DNA of 64,000 nt, taken from positions 1,802,199 to 1,866,198 of the forward strand of contig NW_002060945.1 in the NCBI RefSeq assembly GCF_000150275.1, written 5' to 3'. Below are positions 12,636 through 27,200 of the stretch, piece after piece. Within the stretch, counting starts at the first letter, position 1, and every line of letters begins with the position of its first letter. Origin of the DNA: Trichoplax adhaerens. Its lineage: Eukaryota > Placozoa > Uniplacotomia > Trichoplacea > Trichoplacidae. The notes below the pieces were generated by a model. That model saw only the letters and a program-made list of their open reading frames with translations, did no database searches and had not been told where the DNA came from. Made by a program: the position numbers and the translations under genes.

Positions 12636-15600
12636 TTAACTTTCCTCCATTAGGCCTTGGTCTGATAAATCGCCCATAAATTCCTCGAGTTGCTTACTTT
12701 GTTTATGTTGGAGATTGTCCAACCGATTGAAAACATTGGATAACTCTTCCTGATGGCGTTTTTCTTTCTCTACTAGACTAGTTGAAACTGGATCCATTAG
12801 AGGTGGATGTAGGGAAAATTGATTATAATTATTATCACGATTGTTCAATTGGTTAGGATTTGGATCAGGATTATTCAACATAAGATATTTGAATTCATTC
12901 TGCCGACGAACTAAATCACGCAATTGCCTCTTTAAGTGTGATAATTCAGCATCGGCTGTATGTTGGATGGCTTGTTTCTCTAACTCATATTTCTCTTTTC
13001 TACCTTTTAATATGTCAATTTTCTCCTTCATTTGCCTGACGATGGATGAATATTTCTCTTTGCGTTTCTTTTCAGTTTGTTTTAATTTACTGTAACTGCT
13101 TTGGAGTTGTTTTAAATTTTCGTTTTGTTCATTAAATTTTTTCGTGAAACGTTCTCGTTCTTCAGACCATGTTGCCTGTTGCTGTTCTATCGATCTGAGT
13201 AAGATATGAAATAGCATAGCATCAATGAGCTGGATGTTTCATGGAAAGAAAGGAATGCTCGTATATTTGCATAGGCAGAGATTGGTTAAATTGCCTACAG
13301 TACTATAGCAGGCTTATTAAGGTAGATTTTATAGTGGATGTTTATGATTTTCTTATATTGGCTTCTTACTTGCCGGATTGCAAAAGATTTATATCTAAAA
13401 GTGCTCTATGTGCCTAGCTGGTTAACAATTTAATGATTTACTCATACTGATTCGCTACTACCCAGATCGTAAAAGATTTATACTTAAAAGTACTCTATGC
13501 GTATAGCTGGTTAGCAGACTTAATAATCTACTTATTTATCTACTCCTGAGACAATAAAGATTAAAAATACAAATATCTACCTAGTTGCATCGTGCTGTAA
13601 TTCTTGAAGATTTTGATGATATATCCTAACTTCGTCATTCAGTGCTTCTATCGTTGATTGCAATTTGTCATTAGTAGCCATAACTTCTTGCTCACGACTA
13701 ATAATGCTTTGCATTTGAGCTTGTAGGTGATTATATTTCTGTTTTAGGTCATGATGTCTAATGGAAGCAAATAGAGGATAATTAAGGGTGGGAAGATCTG
13801 TAAATTGCGTTTAGCTTTGAAAGGATATAGACGTGTACGATTTCTCATCACTACCGCGTAATACAAATATGCACTAAAACCCTCTAGATGTATAGGATGT
13901 TGAAAATTTTTAATTAAGTATACATCAGCTAGGATGGCGGTATATCCGCTCTTTTAATGCTTTAGAATAATTCTATAAAGGCATTACCTAGACCTCTCAA
14001 TTTCAATCTCATCTTGAAACTGTTGTTGTAGTTCAATCTGAGACTTTAAAGATTCATTCTCTTTACGCTCAATATTTCTTTGATCGGTTAGTGACCGAGT
14101 CTGATCTTCTAGATTCTCAATCTATATAAATTTAGACGGAAAAGATGTTTTAGCTACTATAAAATATTAGTTATATGATTAGTATATCTTGATTAATCTT
14201 ATAGATGGTACAAATGACGGACTGGAAATACGAAATGCTATGTAGAATGACCTTTGATTTATATTCCACTTCCAAGTCTAAACGATGGCGCTCCGCTTCC
14301 GATAATGTTCCTTCTAAATCTAATTTTTCTTGTTCAATCACTGCTAATCGTTTCCATTCCTCCTGTAATCGCGTTTGGATTCTACAAGTAATATCTTGCT
14401 CTTTGCTAACAATATTGCTTTCCAATTGGAGCTTTGTTTCCTTTAGTATTTCATTTTCACTCTTGACCGATGCTAATTCAGCTTTTAAAGCATCAATTTC
14501 TCGTTCTAAATCCCCATGAATTTTCATAGATTCTAATCTAAAATCACTGAATGCCACGCGTTGGTTATGCTCCAATTCATCATTTCGACTTTGTAGAGCA
14601 ATTTTCTCACGTTCTAATAAATGAATTTTCGAATTAAATTCCTCATGTAATTGACGATTATTTTCCAATTCTGATAGTAAACGTTGGCATTTTAACTTCA
14701 TTGATTCTCTTTCTGCTTCAGCTGATTTCATTTTTGCAGTTGCTTCGGATAATTGTCGAGAATGTAAGCGATTGCTTTGATCAGATTGGGTCATGACATT
14801 TTCAGTGCGGCTTTGCGATTCCTCTAATCCAGTTTGTAGTCCTAATTAATTTGAAAGGTAAGTAATAATAATGCTTTTTAGCAAGTATCGTGTGTACGTG
14901 CTTAAGTTAAATGCTTCCAAGACTCAGACAGAGACTTTTTCTGAGTTAAACTACCGCAATCTCGCCAAGATGGCTTTCCCTCTCACCTTTGATTTTTTGC
15001 TGCAATTGAGTATTTTCACGCTGCAGTGATCTCATCTTTTTCTCTTCCATAGCATTCTCCTCATCACGATGGGCCATTAAAGCATCTTTATCCTTTTTAA
15101 TTTCTAATATTTCAATCTGATGCTTTTTCTGTATTTCATCAAGAATAGTTTGATGTTGAGATCGGCTATGCTCGTATTCCGATTTTAGAAAGGCGTGTTC
15201 ATAACGAATTCGATTATACTCGTTTCTGAAATGATCGACTTTCTTGTCCATTTCTTCAATTTGTCGACGAGCAGAGCCTTCAATTTCTTCACGCATTTGA
15301 AGTCGTATCACCTCCATTCGTTGTGGTGTCATAATCTGTAAGAATAAATTGTTAATATTGAAAACTAATAATCGACGATACTTAGCCATCAAGATGGTAT
15401 CATATTGAATTTTATTTGTCTTTTATCTTGGCTTAAATAGGATATTAATTTTTCTATGGCATGATTGAAATTAATCCATTTCTAAACAGACCTGTGTTTT
15501 AAGTTGCTCGGATTCCCTTATTTTACTATCAAAGTCGTTCTGCACTCGAGACATTGCATCTTTAAATTGACGTTGCATTGTAGCTTTTGATTCTTTCTCC

Positions 15601-15791
15601 AAGGCTAGTTCTGATTTCAGTCGATCGTGAACATCTTGAAGCTGTAAATGTCTGACTTTTAACGTTTCAAAGTTAGTCTTATGTTGTTCAATTTTAATTT
15701 TATAATCAGTAATGATGGCTTCAATATTTGCTCGTTCTTCCAGCTCTTGCATGAGCTCTTCCTCTTGCGATGAATCTTGGGTCTTGGTCAT
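12636..15791 (-). CDS. CEP83: CEP83 (CCDC41), centriolar distal appendage coiled-coil protein
   Basis: CEP83 is a core distal appendage protein that anchors the mother centriole to membrane at the start of ciliogenesis. Six exons in transcript order, 15492-15791, 14987-15335, 14252-14841, 13994-14121, 13581-13757 and 12636-13194, join in phase to 700 residues, almost the human length (about 701). The product is nearly all coiled coil. Diagnostic matches are the TPQRMEVIRLQM block at about residue 103, followed by YNRIRYEHAFLKSEYEHSR, and a C-terminal RRQNEFKYLML block followed by KRHQEELSNVFNRL. The start is the first ATG in exon 1 (15791); an in-frame stop lies upstream. It is tail-to-tail with ODAD2. 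Confidence 0.93.
13382..13559. repeat. 89-bp tandem duplication in a CEP83 intron
   Basis: Two adjacent copies begin AAAAGATTTATA at 13382 and 13471 and share CTCTATG and TAGCTGGTTA at matching offsets. They lie inside the last CEP83 intron, away from both splice sites. Confidence 0.7.
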
Positions 15792-16009
15792 GATGCTTTC
15801 GATGTTACTTTTTGTGGACGTTGAAAAGTTTTGACGGTTTTGCAAATACTAGTATCTTAGCCTATGTAGAGATGATAAAAAAATTAGTAGAGTTTAGTAT
15901 TTTTATAGAATTTGAATCATTGTTCAATAATCAATGGTATTTCGGAAAATGATTTTAAATAGAGATCTAGTTAAAAATAAATTGCAACCGTTAGGAAATA
16001 ACATTTTAG

Positions 16010-17390
16010 TGGAATAATCATTTGAATCTCAATTTTAGATGCCCTAGTATGTCGGTGACGAAAAAATTACCAATATTTCAAACACGAATGAAAATATGCA
16101 TTTAATTGAATAAAATTATCGATATATTCAGTATTATCTATGTAGCGGGTATAAATAAAGTGATAATTATGAAATTTGTATTTATTCGGTCTGAAACTAA
16201 ATTTTAGATATCGTAGTATACTGTTTAAGAAAAAAATATTGGATAATTCAAATGTTTATAAGATGATGCATGAATAGAGCAAATATCATTAAAGCATCAA
16301 ATGACTTACTATGCAATAATTTTAAATAAGGTGAAAGTTGATAATTTTGCATTTTTCCAATTTAAAGCTAAATTTTAGGTACAATGGCGTATTGATTTCT
16401 ATAAAACTGCCGGATAATTCAGCTACTTATAAAGTGATAAATGGAATGAAAATAAATATCGTCAAAATATTTAATAAAATATTGTATAACATAATTAAAT
16501 CAATTGATGATCCATTTAATTTGCATTGATCTCACATCACATATTGTGGGCTATGGCTTACAGAAAAGACGGCTAGATAATAGAGATGCTGTACTAATAA
16601 AATGATGCATTAAATGGAGAATAAAAATTATTGAAGTATATACCGTGCGACAACATTAAATAAACCAGCTGTTATTTAATTTGTATTTATCTAATTTAAA
16701 ACTCACTTTTTGATATGCTAGTTTTTCGCTTATATAGAAATTGCTAAACAGTTCAGGCACTAATAAAATGGCGTATGAAATATTAATGCCTTGTATAACG
16801 TTTACGAATACAGTAACAGTTATTCAACTTGTATTTATCTAATTTAAAACAAAATTTTAGATGTAATGGCTTGTCGTATTTAGATATTGTACTAGATAAT
16901 TTAGATACTCATAAAATGAGGCATGAAATAGAATAAATGTAACTGAAATATATATTGCCCAATGAGTTTAAAGCAACAGTTTACAATTTGTATTTCTCTT
17001 TCTCTACGTATCATATACAATTATATTTTCGGATATTGTAGCCTATCATTTATGGAAAACTGCTAGAAGATCCATACACTAATAAAATGACATCTGAAGT
17101 ATTATTACAATATATTTTATATAACGACTACGAATAAAGTAAGAGATATTCAATTTGTATTTATCTAATTTAAAGCAAAATTTTAAATGTTCTTGCTTGT
17201 TACTTTTAGATATCATACTAGATAATGCTGGTACTCGTAAAATGAGGCATGAAATAGAATAAATATTATTGAAATGGATGCTGTACAACGGCTGTAAATA
17301 AATAACTGTTGTCCAAGTTATGTTTGTTAAATTTCAAACTAAATTCTAGATATCCCTACGTATTTCTGACGGAAAAATGGCTCAATAACT
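16010..17390. repeat. degenerate tandem array, ~160-bp monomer, about 8 copies
   Basis: The landmark TTTGTATTTATCTAATTTAAA and variants recurs near 16175, 16346, 16519, 16679, 16828, 16987, 17152 and 17312, at spacings of roughly 149-173 bp. Each is followed by a run such as AAAATTTTAGAT and, in the better copies, AAAATGAGGCATGAAATAGAA. Copies are diverged and very AT-rich. Frames inside it are broken, so it is not coding. Confidence 0.75.
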
Positions 17391-18465
17391 ACTAGAATGT
17401 CAAGATGATGATTGATTTACTCTAGGATTTTAATTGACTCGATCAGTATAACAAGGATCATCAACACCCTATTAACTCTGGTATAGTAAAATCTTACTAT
17501 GTGCTCATTATAGCAGTCACTACCGTTGCTAAAATGTTTGAATTAGATTTGACAAGAGCTAATGTCAACTCATTTAACTGTCAACAACAACAAATCACTA
17601 GAATAATCCATGGCGTCACTTGGCATCGTTATAAGTCAGCCAAGATTACCGGTATCTTCATTTAAATCATCAAGTTACCTTACCTTTTTCAGATCGTTTA
17701 GTCAGGATTAATTGAGTTGCAGTAGCATAGTCTTGGGGGCCAATGTCTCGCTTGGGTTTGTCAACGTAGTGTCCCTCCTCTTGTGATTTTTAAATTTGAT
17801 TTTATTAATCTTACAATTTAAATTTTTGTCCATCCACTGGTGCAACTAGTACAGTATTGTTTGGATCATGCTGATGATGAATAGAATCTACTATAGTGTC
17901 TTGAATAGTGTTGGATGGATTAATTTTTGAAACTCTAGGAGTTAATTTACATAACGGTAAAGTTAACAGTCTGTGGTCATAATAGAGGACAATACAATCG
18001 GTTATAATCGAGTTGGGTAGCTATTCATGTTGAATAGAGTATCGCATTCACTACTCTTCAGCTTAGTGTATTGTATGGATTACCTAGTAGGATAATTGTT
18101 CGTATCGAGTGGTTACTTTGCAACAGTGATTCGCTTTCGAGCTCTTTGCTATATACTGGATATACTTAGTTTAGCCTATAATAAACAGTACGTGGTCGAT
18201 TGCCAAGCATAGAGTAATTCTAATCGATGCCATTGCAGCTGCAGTAAACATTTATTTTGGCTCTATTTTGGAGCAGAGTGAGATCTAGGAGATCTGTATT
18301 GTTGAATTGCTAATTGGAGGATAGTCCAGCTTGAATAAATAAGATATCTATAGTAATTTGTGCAGATTATACAATCGATTATGTTGTAGTTTGCGCTTTT
18401 GGTGCTGCAGATTTGGAGGGTCTGTTAAAGTCAGCCTATGCTGTATTCTAAAGTGCCGATATCAA

Positions 18466-18695
18466 CGATTCATTTTAAAATATGTGCGATGACGGAGAAG
18501 AACATTGATGCTCGATGATGCGATTCATTTTAAAATATATGCGATGATGGAGAAGAACATTGATACTAGATGATGCGATTCATTTTAAAATATAGGCGAT
18601 GATGGAGAAGAGCATTCAAGCTCAATGATGCGATTCATTTTAAAATATGCCCGATGATGGAGAAGAGCATTCATACTCGATGATGCGATTCATTT
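18466..18695. repeat. 55-bp minisatellite, about 4 copies
   Basis: CGATTCATTTTAAAATAT begins at 18466, 18521, 18576 and 18631 at exactly 55-bp spacing, with a truncated fifth start at 18686. Each unit continues with GCGATGATGGAGAAGA(A/G)CATT and ends in GATGATG. Copies differ at only a few positions, so the array is younger than its neighbours. Because 55 is not a multiple of 3, no frame is kept through it. Confidence 0.9.
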
Positions 18696-18861
18696 TGCTT
18701 CTTAATCGCTCGATATCTCTAGTCTGTACACCGAACGATAGGCATTGTACTCATTTTCTGATACTTTTTTATACGAGAAACTACTTTCTGTCTTGTCAAT
18801 GCAAGGGTGAGGTCGCATGGACATGCACAGTTTATTTGGATCTATACTATAGCTACTTTTA

Positions 18862-19990
18862 GATGAAATTGAACATGTATTGTGGAAATAAGCAGTACGA
18901 AATAGTATAATAAGAATTATAGACAGAAAATTGTCGTAAGAAATAAATCAGTTCCAGCTGTTGCCTTGGGTTTGATAGCCAATAAAGTGGTTATTACTTA
19001 ATACTGTACATTATTCGATAATTGCTCGTAATGAACAGCTTTGTTGGTGGCGGATATCTATTCTGCACAACTTATTGAGGTCTGTATAGCAGCTATTTTA
19101 AGATAAAGTGGAACTTATTTAGTCGAAATATCCAATACTACATTAAGAATGAGAAAACAGGGGCGAACAAAATTGTTGTGGGAAAAGAAATCAGCTCTAG
19201 CTGTTACCTTGCTTTGGGCTGCCAATAATAGGATGTTAATGTCACGGCTAAAATCCGATCCGGCTATATTGTATAATAGTCCGCTAAAGCCCGAATTAAG
19301 AGTAAAATCTTTTGAATTTCAAGTTTTAGACGGCTATGCGAATGCTTTAAGTACAATATCCATCATATTTAGCCATTTTATTCCTCTACGGAAGTATTTA
19401 ATTGCATTGCATACCTAAAAAGAACTAAACGAAGTCTGTTTCCTTTCTCTGTAGCGAGGAATCTTGCTTAAAGTGTATATGTACTCTTATTTCGGGCCTT
19501 AGCCGTAACATTAATACTACCCATTTTAGAATAATGGACAGTTCTTACTGATCGCTTTTAACTCTTCGATACTGCTAACTGAGGTCTTCCAGCAGTGATT
19601 TTTACATGAAATTGAACATGTTTAGTCGACGTGCAGTGCAAAAGTAGAAACCTTCTACAGTAAAGTAAGAATGTGAAAACACCTATGAGCAGACAAACTG
19701 TCGCTCAAATAGATTAGCTCTAGCTGCTATCTTGCATTGGACCATTTATATTAGATGTTGTTCATTAATACTGTATATTTAGGATAATAGATAGTTCTTA
19801 TTGATAGCTAATAACTCTTCTATACAGCTCATTTAGGTCTTTGAGTAGCAATTTTTAGGTGAATTAAACTTGCGAAACGCTCAGTTATCCTATAGAATCA
19901 GAACGAGAAAAAAAAGGGTGTGAGCAGAAAAGTTGTCGCGGTAAATAAATCATCTCCAGTCACTACCTTGTATTTGACTGCATACATAGC
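18862..19990. repeat. diverged dispersed repeat, 4 recognisable copies
   Basis: A block of about 120 bp recurs near 18865, 19105, 19610 and 19860. Shared elements in order are a GAA(A)TTGAACATG-like start, AAGAAT(G)(A)GAAAAC, a GCAGA/GAACAAA-TTGTCG-like core, and a TCAGCTC(T)AGCTGTTACCTTG-like end. Spacings of about 240, 505 and 250 bp suggest a tandem array of about 250 bp with one unit lost. An 89-codon frame at 19149-19418 overlaps one copy and is rejected as a gene. Confidence 0.6.
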
Positions 19991-21276
19991 GACATTTAAT
20001 ACATTCGATCATCGATTGTCGACAATATTTCTGCACACCCTGGTTACCTCTGTTGTCTGAGAGACCGTTAAGAATAAGCTCTAGCCAAACTAGACACAGT
20101 ACGGTATACTATCCAGTATATAATACTCTATCACATACAAATCATACTATAGTGTATCATATCGGTCATATCGTTCTAGCAGACACTATGAGAAAGTTAA
20201 AGTGCTGCTGTTGATCAAGAGGTCAAGACAAAGTAAAAGGAAGTCATAGAGGTCAGAATAATATTCTTCCCGATCAGATCTTTCCATCTGCATTTTCAAA
20301 GTGCCATCGTTGATTGTATCGCCTCGTTTTTAAGCTATTTCCAACTCAAAATTGGAATTTCATTTCTTCTATTGTCATTCCGTTACAAGATCATATGGAA
20401 AGACGATGATGAGTAGGCAAGCGTAATGGATTAGACCCTAAAACTGGCCATACGGTGTTTAGATTGGCGACAAATGATAGACTCTTAATTGAGGTAAGTT
20501 TGCCAGCCAGTTATGATAGTTAATAAGAGAGAATCAATCCATCGGACTGTTGTAGGATAATATCAAGACTATGAGTGAGTCAAGATAGCACAGATGGGCG
20601 ATATTCAATCCAATCTTATGCTATAAATAACTGGAGAAAAACATTGCCCGTATCTATGTCTACCTTATGTAAATAAATATAACAGCGTACGGTTATGGAA
20701 TAACGGTTCTCGATTTAGATAACATCTTCCTTCTTAGATAATAGTCTTCTTGTTCATCGAAATCAGTTCATTCTCTTCTACTTGATACTTATTCCATGGA
20801 TCGTTGCTAGAAAAATTATGTTGATAGGAGTGTACGATGGAATAAAGAATCGCTTTAAAAGGATGATCGTCTTGTCCGATATCCATAATCCGATAGGCAG
20901 TCGTTGACATACTTTCCATTTCCACTTACTTTTTTTAAGGGCAAAGTTAGACCTATTTGAAGCAGTATCAATGTACTCCAAATCATTCTTTATTATAGAC
21001 TTTGATCTTGTAATTTAATTTAATTTTAATCCTGGATCCAAATAGCATCTGTTTATTCATAATCGTAAGCGCCAGTGTTTTATATCATTTCTTTACTCTA
21101 CGGGTATTATTTAAAGAGAAGTACTAAATTATCCATTCTGCCTAGTCTTGACCATCGTCGACATTAAGGTTTTGCACCTTTATTCTTTTGCTATTTCTAA
21201 TTTTACCTTCTTAGTTGATGATTGTGTCTATTTGAAATGATTGCTGTCAATGTTAGACTAATTTAGTCAGTATTAA

Positions 21277-24200
21277 TTGGCTGATAGATTGATTGATATA
21301 GAAATTGAAAATCTTTGCCTTGCTGCCCTTATTTTATCACATCTTGTCTTAACACTGGCATCGACACAAGGCGAAGCTGCTATTAATTGCAGCGATCGAC
21401 CTCTAACAAACGGCAGTAGTAAGGAAGAAGAATATAGCGACAGCAATCTCAAATTAGCTACTGCTCGAGAGTGTCGTTTAAAATTGTCTCAAGCTTTAGC
21501 AGAAACACCCATTGCTGAAGATGTCAATTTAACATTGGAGCAAGCTGACGAAATTTTACAATATTTTGGTAAGTGTTTCTATGATTAAGTTAACATTATT
21601 TTTCATAATCATCATTATCAACCCCGACAGTAATCGCCTATATCGATATAAAGATAGTCGAGAGGTTATCTTATCCACCTTCTTCCTGATACCCTAGCTT
21701 ATAATATATCGCTATACAATGACAATTTGAAACATTTTGAGCGACTAAGTAAATCGACTCTTGTAGCTCTCTTTCAATGATCACTGTCATCCTAAAGTAT
21801 ACCGACTAAGTTGAAACGATCATGTTGGTAAAGAGTTGATTATTTTTTTGGGGGGGCTAGGATAGTCGATTCTACTCTAATCACGGTTGTGATGACAATT
21901 GATTAAGCAACATCATTTCTTTCATTTAAATTCTTTCCTTTCATTTAATAGTTTCTTTTTTCTCTCCATTGTTGCTGGTGATGATGAAATTCATCGTCAT
22001 ATAGATATTATGGAAGAAGATTAATTCAATTACATGAGGCATTGAGCAGCACAGAATTCCTTTTACATGTTCATGTTGCAAAGAAAAACTTAATCATACC
22101 CTATCCATTCAGTCAACATGTACCGCAATAACGGGTAGTTAAAAAGCATGTATATTTAATCGTTTTAATTTATGAACAGTAATGGCTGCCATTGCTAAAC
22201 TGCAAAGAATATTAGCTGTTCTCATCTTGAAGATGATTATTGCAACAATGGCATTTAACCTAAGGGCTGAATGAATTCAAGAGCAACAATAACAAAATAC
22301 GAGTGCAGTACTAAGAAAACGGTTTTAAATCTCTAATTACTTCATTGATGACGAGTACTGTTGCCGGGGCTAAAATGGATCCGTCTTATACTAACCTTCT
22401 ATTATCCCGTCTTACCCAAAACGGATTCTATTAGAATATTAACACATTAGAAGGAGTATTGTACAATCCGTGATTGGCTAACGTTGAGAAGTACTACCGG
22501 TACTAAAATAGATTCATCTTAGATCCAATTTATATTATTTCGTCTACCCCAGGATAGGATAGATAATATTAGAATCTAGAGCTATAATGAAAGAGAATTT
22601 TATAATCCTTGATTGGTTTACGTTGAGAGAATCTTGTCGGTACTCAAATAGATCCTTCTTACATTAACCTTTTATTATTCCATAGTACCTTATGGTAGGT
22701 AATAATAGAATCTAGAGCTATAATATTAACGAATCTGCAACATTAACAAATACGAAAGGCTATTCTATCATCCTTGATTGGTTTATGTTGAGCAGTACTG
22801 CCTGTGCTATAATAGATTCATCTTCTACTACCATTAATACTATGATTCTGTCTTACTGAAGGGGCTGACAATATTGGATTCTAGATATGTCATATCAAAG
22901 TTAGGAAATCAATGTTAAATTCTCTATCTGTGACTTATTCATTCACCATCGGCATTGCCACCTGCGTCCAGGCAATTTTATACTAAACTAGATTGATTGA
23001 TACAATTCTAGGGCTACCATGCCAAAATATCCGGAAACTAATGTACGCTAGAATTTATTGATTTACTGTAAGCAATACTGCCCGTCCCAAAATACTCTTG
23101 TCTTACGCTAGATTAATTCGATTTTCGAGCTAACTATATCAAAATATCGGAAATCAACGTTAAATCTTTAATGGATGACTCGATAATGAATGTAATACCT
23201 AGTCTTATTGGTGCTAGATTAATCTCGTGCTGTGTTTGCTTTTAATATCAACTCCACCATAACAATCAATTTCACGTATAGATTGATGGATCGAATTCAA
23301 GCGTAGCAATTTGATACATTCAAAAACAATCTCACCCTTCATCCTGATTATAAAACTAACTAGACTGTGGAACAGTAGATTCTATCGTAAATTGATCCTC
23401 TAGCTATAGCTATTAAATTAGATACGACTATTGAACATTCGATATATTGAGTTATGAAGATGATTTTATTGTCCGAACGACCATTTTATTATATAAACTC
23501 CTCTATTCACGTTCCACTTTTAAGGGAAAATGCCATTTCCTATCGCACTCCATTTATTCGTAGACTTAGCAGAAGCTATTCGAAGGAATAATTTAAGGCA
23601 TGATTCCTATTATAGTGCGGTAGAGTGTTTTCAATTAATTAGACTAATTTAGTATTAAAAAATCAGAGCGAGGATTTTTCAATTTGATAGCTACATATGG
23701 ATATTGCTGACTTGATCAACTAGGCTAAATTTAGAGCAGTCTTGTAAAATTTTAATCAAGACTACAGTAGTTATTTAACTTGGACTTGGATAGAAAGGCA
23801 TTACTAGTAGATTACTTTATTACTACTTTATTAAAAACTGATTCATAGATAGTTCCACACAATGCTAGTAATCTTTTTTACCCCTGCATGTTAAAGCTAA
23901 ATCTAGGTCAACGTTGTGAAACTATAACCCAAATCAGTTATGCAATGTGTAATATAGGTATCTCCTGCAATGAAAACACGTGTCGGATATTTATAATATT
24001 GATAGGTTGGTATGTGTATTCCAATGCAAATCTAAAAGTTGTAAACTGCTTCCTGAAGTAGGCATTTGGCCAATGCGGTAGTTAAATATCTGATAATCAA
24101 AATACGTTCCATAGATATTCTCATCAACATTGATAGATTAATATTTCAATTTGAAAGCATATCTATCAAGTTGTAAAAATGCGAAACCAAACTAGTTATT

Positions 24201-27200
24201 CGCCTATTCCATTATTTGAAGGCAACTGTGTAAGTTATACAAATATAGGCTAAGCTAGTTATTCAACTAGCAATATTATAGTCTCCTGCAATCGAAATAT
24301 ATTCCAGTCTATACAGTGTGTAAATTTAGAAGTTGTATAGGTTGATATTGCAATTTAAAGGCATGCCTATAGATTATGAAATTACGGCCTAAATTCGTTG
24401 TTTGACTAGCAATAGAAAAGTTATATACAATTAAAATTTTTTGCAGATGTATATATTCTATAAACAGTTTTAGCTTGATGTCGTATTGCAATTTAAGGAC
24501 ACGTCTATATGTTATAAGATTACAATCTAAACTAAAGTATAGTTATGCGACTAGCAAGGTAAAAGTCTTTCGCGGTCGAAATATGTTCCAGTCTAAACAG
24601 AATATAAATATTAGCTGCCGGTATTCCAATTTAAAAGCAAATCTGTAAATGGCTACCGAAAATACCTTCTAGTTTACTGCTCAACTAATCATATAAAAGT
24701 CTCATGCATTGGAAATATGTTTCAGTCTAAACAGAATATAAATATTGGCTGTCGGTATTCCAATTTTAAAGCAAATCCATAAATGGCTACCTAAAATACC
24801 TTACAGCTTACTGCTCGACTAATCATATAAAAACCTCATGCATTGGAAATATGTTTCAGTCGATGTGGAATATAAATATTGGCGTTGGTATTGCAATTTA
24901 TCAGTAAATCTATTAGTTATAAAAGTAGGTTCTAAACTTCCNGTACCGTTTTTCAACTAGTCATAGAAAAGCTTTATGAAATCGAGTTATGTAGCAGATA
25001 TCAATATTTGTAGGTTGATGCGAGCTTGCGATTTAGAGATAAGTCTATTGTTTCAAAGACTACAATCTAAATTATCATATAGTTTTGCATCTAGTTATGA
25101 AACAGTCTCTTGTAAAGGAAATGTTCTTCGGATCAAGACAGTATATAAATATTTGCGGGTTGGTGTCAATATTCCAGTTTAAAAGCAAATCTATAAGTTG
25201 TAAAACTGCGGCCTAAACCTCTCATTCGACTAGCACCTTTAAAGTCTCATGCATTGGCAATGTAAAGTAAATGTACAAGTTGTAAAACTACGGCCTAAAA
25301 CATTTATTCGATTAATAACATTGCAATGTGAGGTAAATCTACAAGTTATGAAATTATAGTCTAAAACTCGCCAGTCGTTCGACTAGCAATTATATCATAA
25401 CAGGAACTCGGTTCCCTCTATCTAAAAGGTTTTATAACAGAAGCAAATACAACAATATCGTCGACAATTTCTACCGTACTTCCCATTTCTAGAACGAAAA
25501 GTCGATAAGCCAATCTAAGGATAAAGCTTACAGGGAATCTATTGTGGAGTACTTTAACAAGCTGTTGATTTATTCTTTCTATCCACATCAATGTTGTCTC
25601 CTATCGTTTACTTCCGCTTGTCTTTTAATTAACTATTTAAATTGGAAATCTTGTCTATGAGAACACCAATAAGTCATCCGTTTGTGCATTAATTAAAGTA
25701 TATCATAAATATTTAGTAGTAATTGAACGGCTGTAAGGAAAAATTTCTAGTTTACCAGCGTATCGCTAACCAGTTTGATTTACAATATTTTTAGAGTTTA
25801 TCAGAAATCTCAGTTATTTTAGTAGCTTACTTTGTGTTGATCAGAAAGTCCTGGCTATTTTTAGTAGCTTACTAATAGCCGGATGGGAAGCATACGTACC
25901 GTTTAATGAGGGCTTATTAAAAAGTCTAGGATATTCTAGTAGCATGCTAATAACTTGATTTAGAGCATACTAAGAGCATGCATGTAGAAAACTAAACAAT
26001 TCCTTGAGCATTCAGTGAAATACTCATCTAGGGGTAGATGACGATGCGTAAGGTACTTAGGAAAAAGTATCGACGAATTATCGGTAAATCGTTATTTGGT
26101 TTGATTTACTATTTGCTCGGAGCATACTCATCTAAGAAAGTTTTTAAACTGCTTCCAACTAGCTCGCTTGATGCAGGGCTTTTCTAGAACTTGTAAGGAT
26201 ATTTTGATTGTTTATACGCGTAACAGCATATCATTGCCTAGATTACTAGAGCTAGAAAGGGTTTGAAATAGTAACATTCATTTACTCCAGCAAGGTCTCC
26301 ATTACTTTGGCAATCTACTACAAGCCAAGGTAAAATCGTATACGGCTTTGGAACTTTCATGAAAATATCGAATGTTTGAGCTGCTTGCCTCCAGCTTCTA
26401 AGAGTGTTTGCTTGATTGCTTTGGCTGCATGAAAGACGCTTTTACTTTGCATTAGTACGGTCTCCATTACTCTGGCGATATGTAGTAAGCAAGTTGAAGT
26501 AGTACGCGAGTTGGAGCTTCCGTGAAAATATTAGTTATAGTTTACACTTCTAGCTTCTGGGAGAGTTTACTTGATTGCTTTCATTCGAATACCATTCTTA
26601 GAGTATAGCAAGGGCTTGGGCGAAAGACACTTGTTAGTTTGCTTTATTAGCAAGGTCCCAGCGATGTACCTGTAGCCGAGTTAAATTAGTACTGTATATG
26701 GATTGGAGCTTCCATGAAAATGTCGGCTATTCGCCATATGCTTCTAGCGTTCAAAAGAGTTACTCGATTGCTTTGGTGACAAGATTCTCATAGCACTACT
26801 TAATTTAGAGTATGGTAAAAGCGTGAAAAGATAATCTACTAGCCTATCAACATTCTCGATTCATTTTGGAGTAAAGCGCTAGCCAGGTCTAATTGTCCAA
26901 GGTTATACCTTGCTACAGGACGTAGGCTGCTTTCATGGCTTTAGCCATTGGATCGCTGATTGACGACCATGGCTAGGCAATATTGACATGTTTATATAGA
27001 TCCAATGACAACCACAGCATGAATCAACTGAGAAAGATAAACGTGGATCAATATCGCTGATGACATGGATCCATGCCAATTAAAATTACTAACCTCCATG
27101 ATGGGGTTAGTTTCGGTTAACAAACCCGTAGAATTTCTTACTTTCTCGTATTCGTTCGGACATGCCGTTATAATAAACGCTTGAGATAAATCCTTTTCAC

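Larger units (their letters stand above)
15792..21276. other. intergenic/5' region between divergent CEP83 and TRAK
   Basis: This holds the CEP83 promoter side and, presumably, TRAK 5' exons that I could not identify. Much of it is tandem or degenerate repeat, described separately. The stretch at about 20426-20495 reads as an open, coding-like peptide (KTGHTVFRLATNDRLLIE) ending at GAG|GTAAGT, so it is a candidate exon of unknown membership. I see nothing else gene-like. Confidence 0.45.

Noticed and set aside
18466-18695. Regular 55-bp repeats as a CRISPR array
   Set aside because: Units are contiguous with no unique spacers, and the setting is an animal genome with spliced genes. It is a minisatellite.
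19149-19418. 89-residue plus-strand frame in the CEP83-TRAK spacer
   Set aside because: It lies largely over a repeat whose other copies do not keep the frame.
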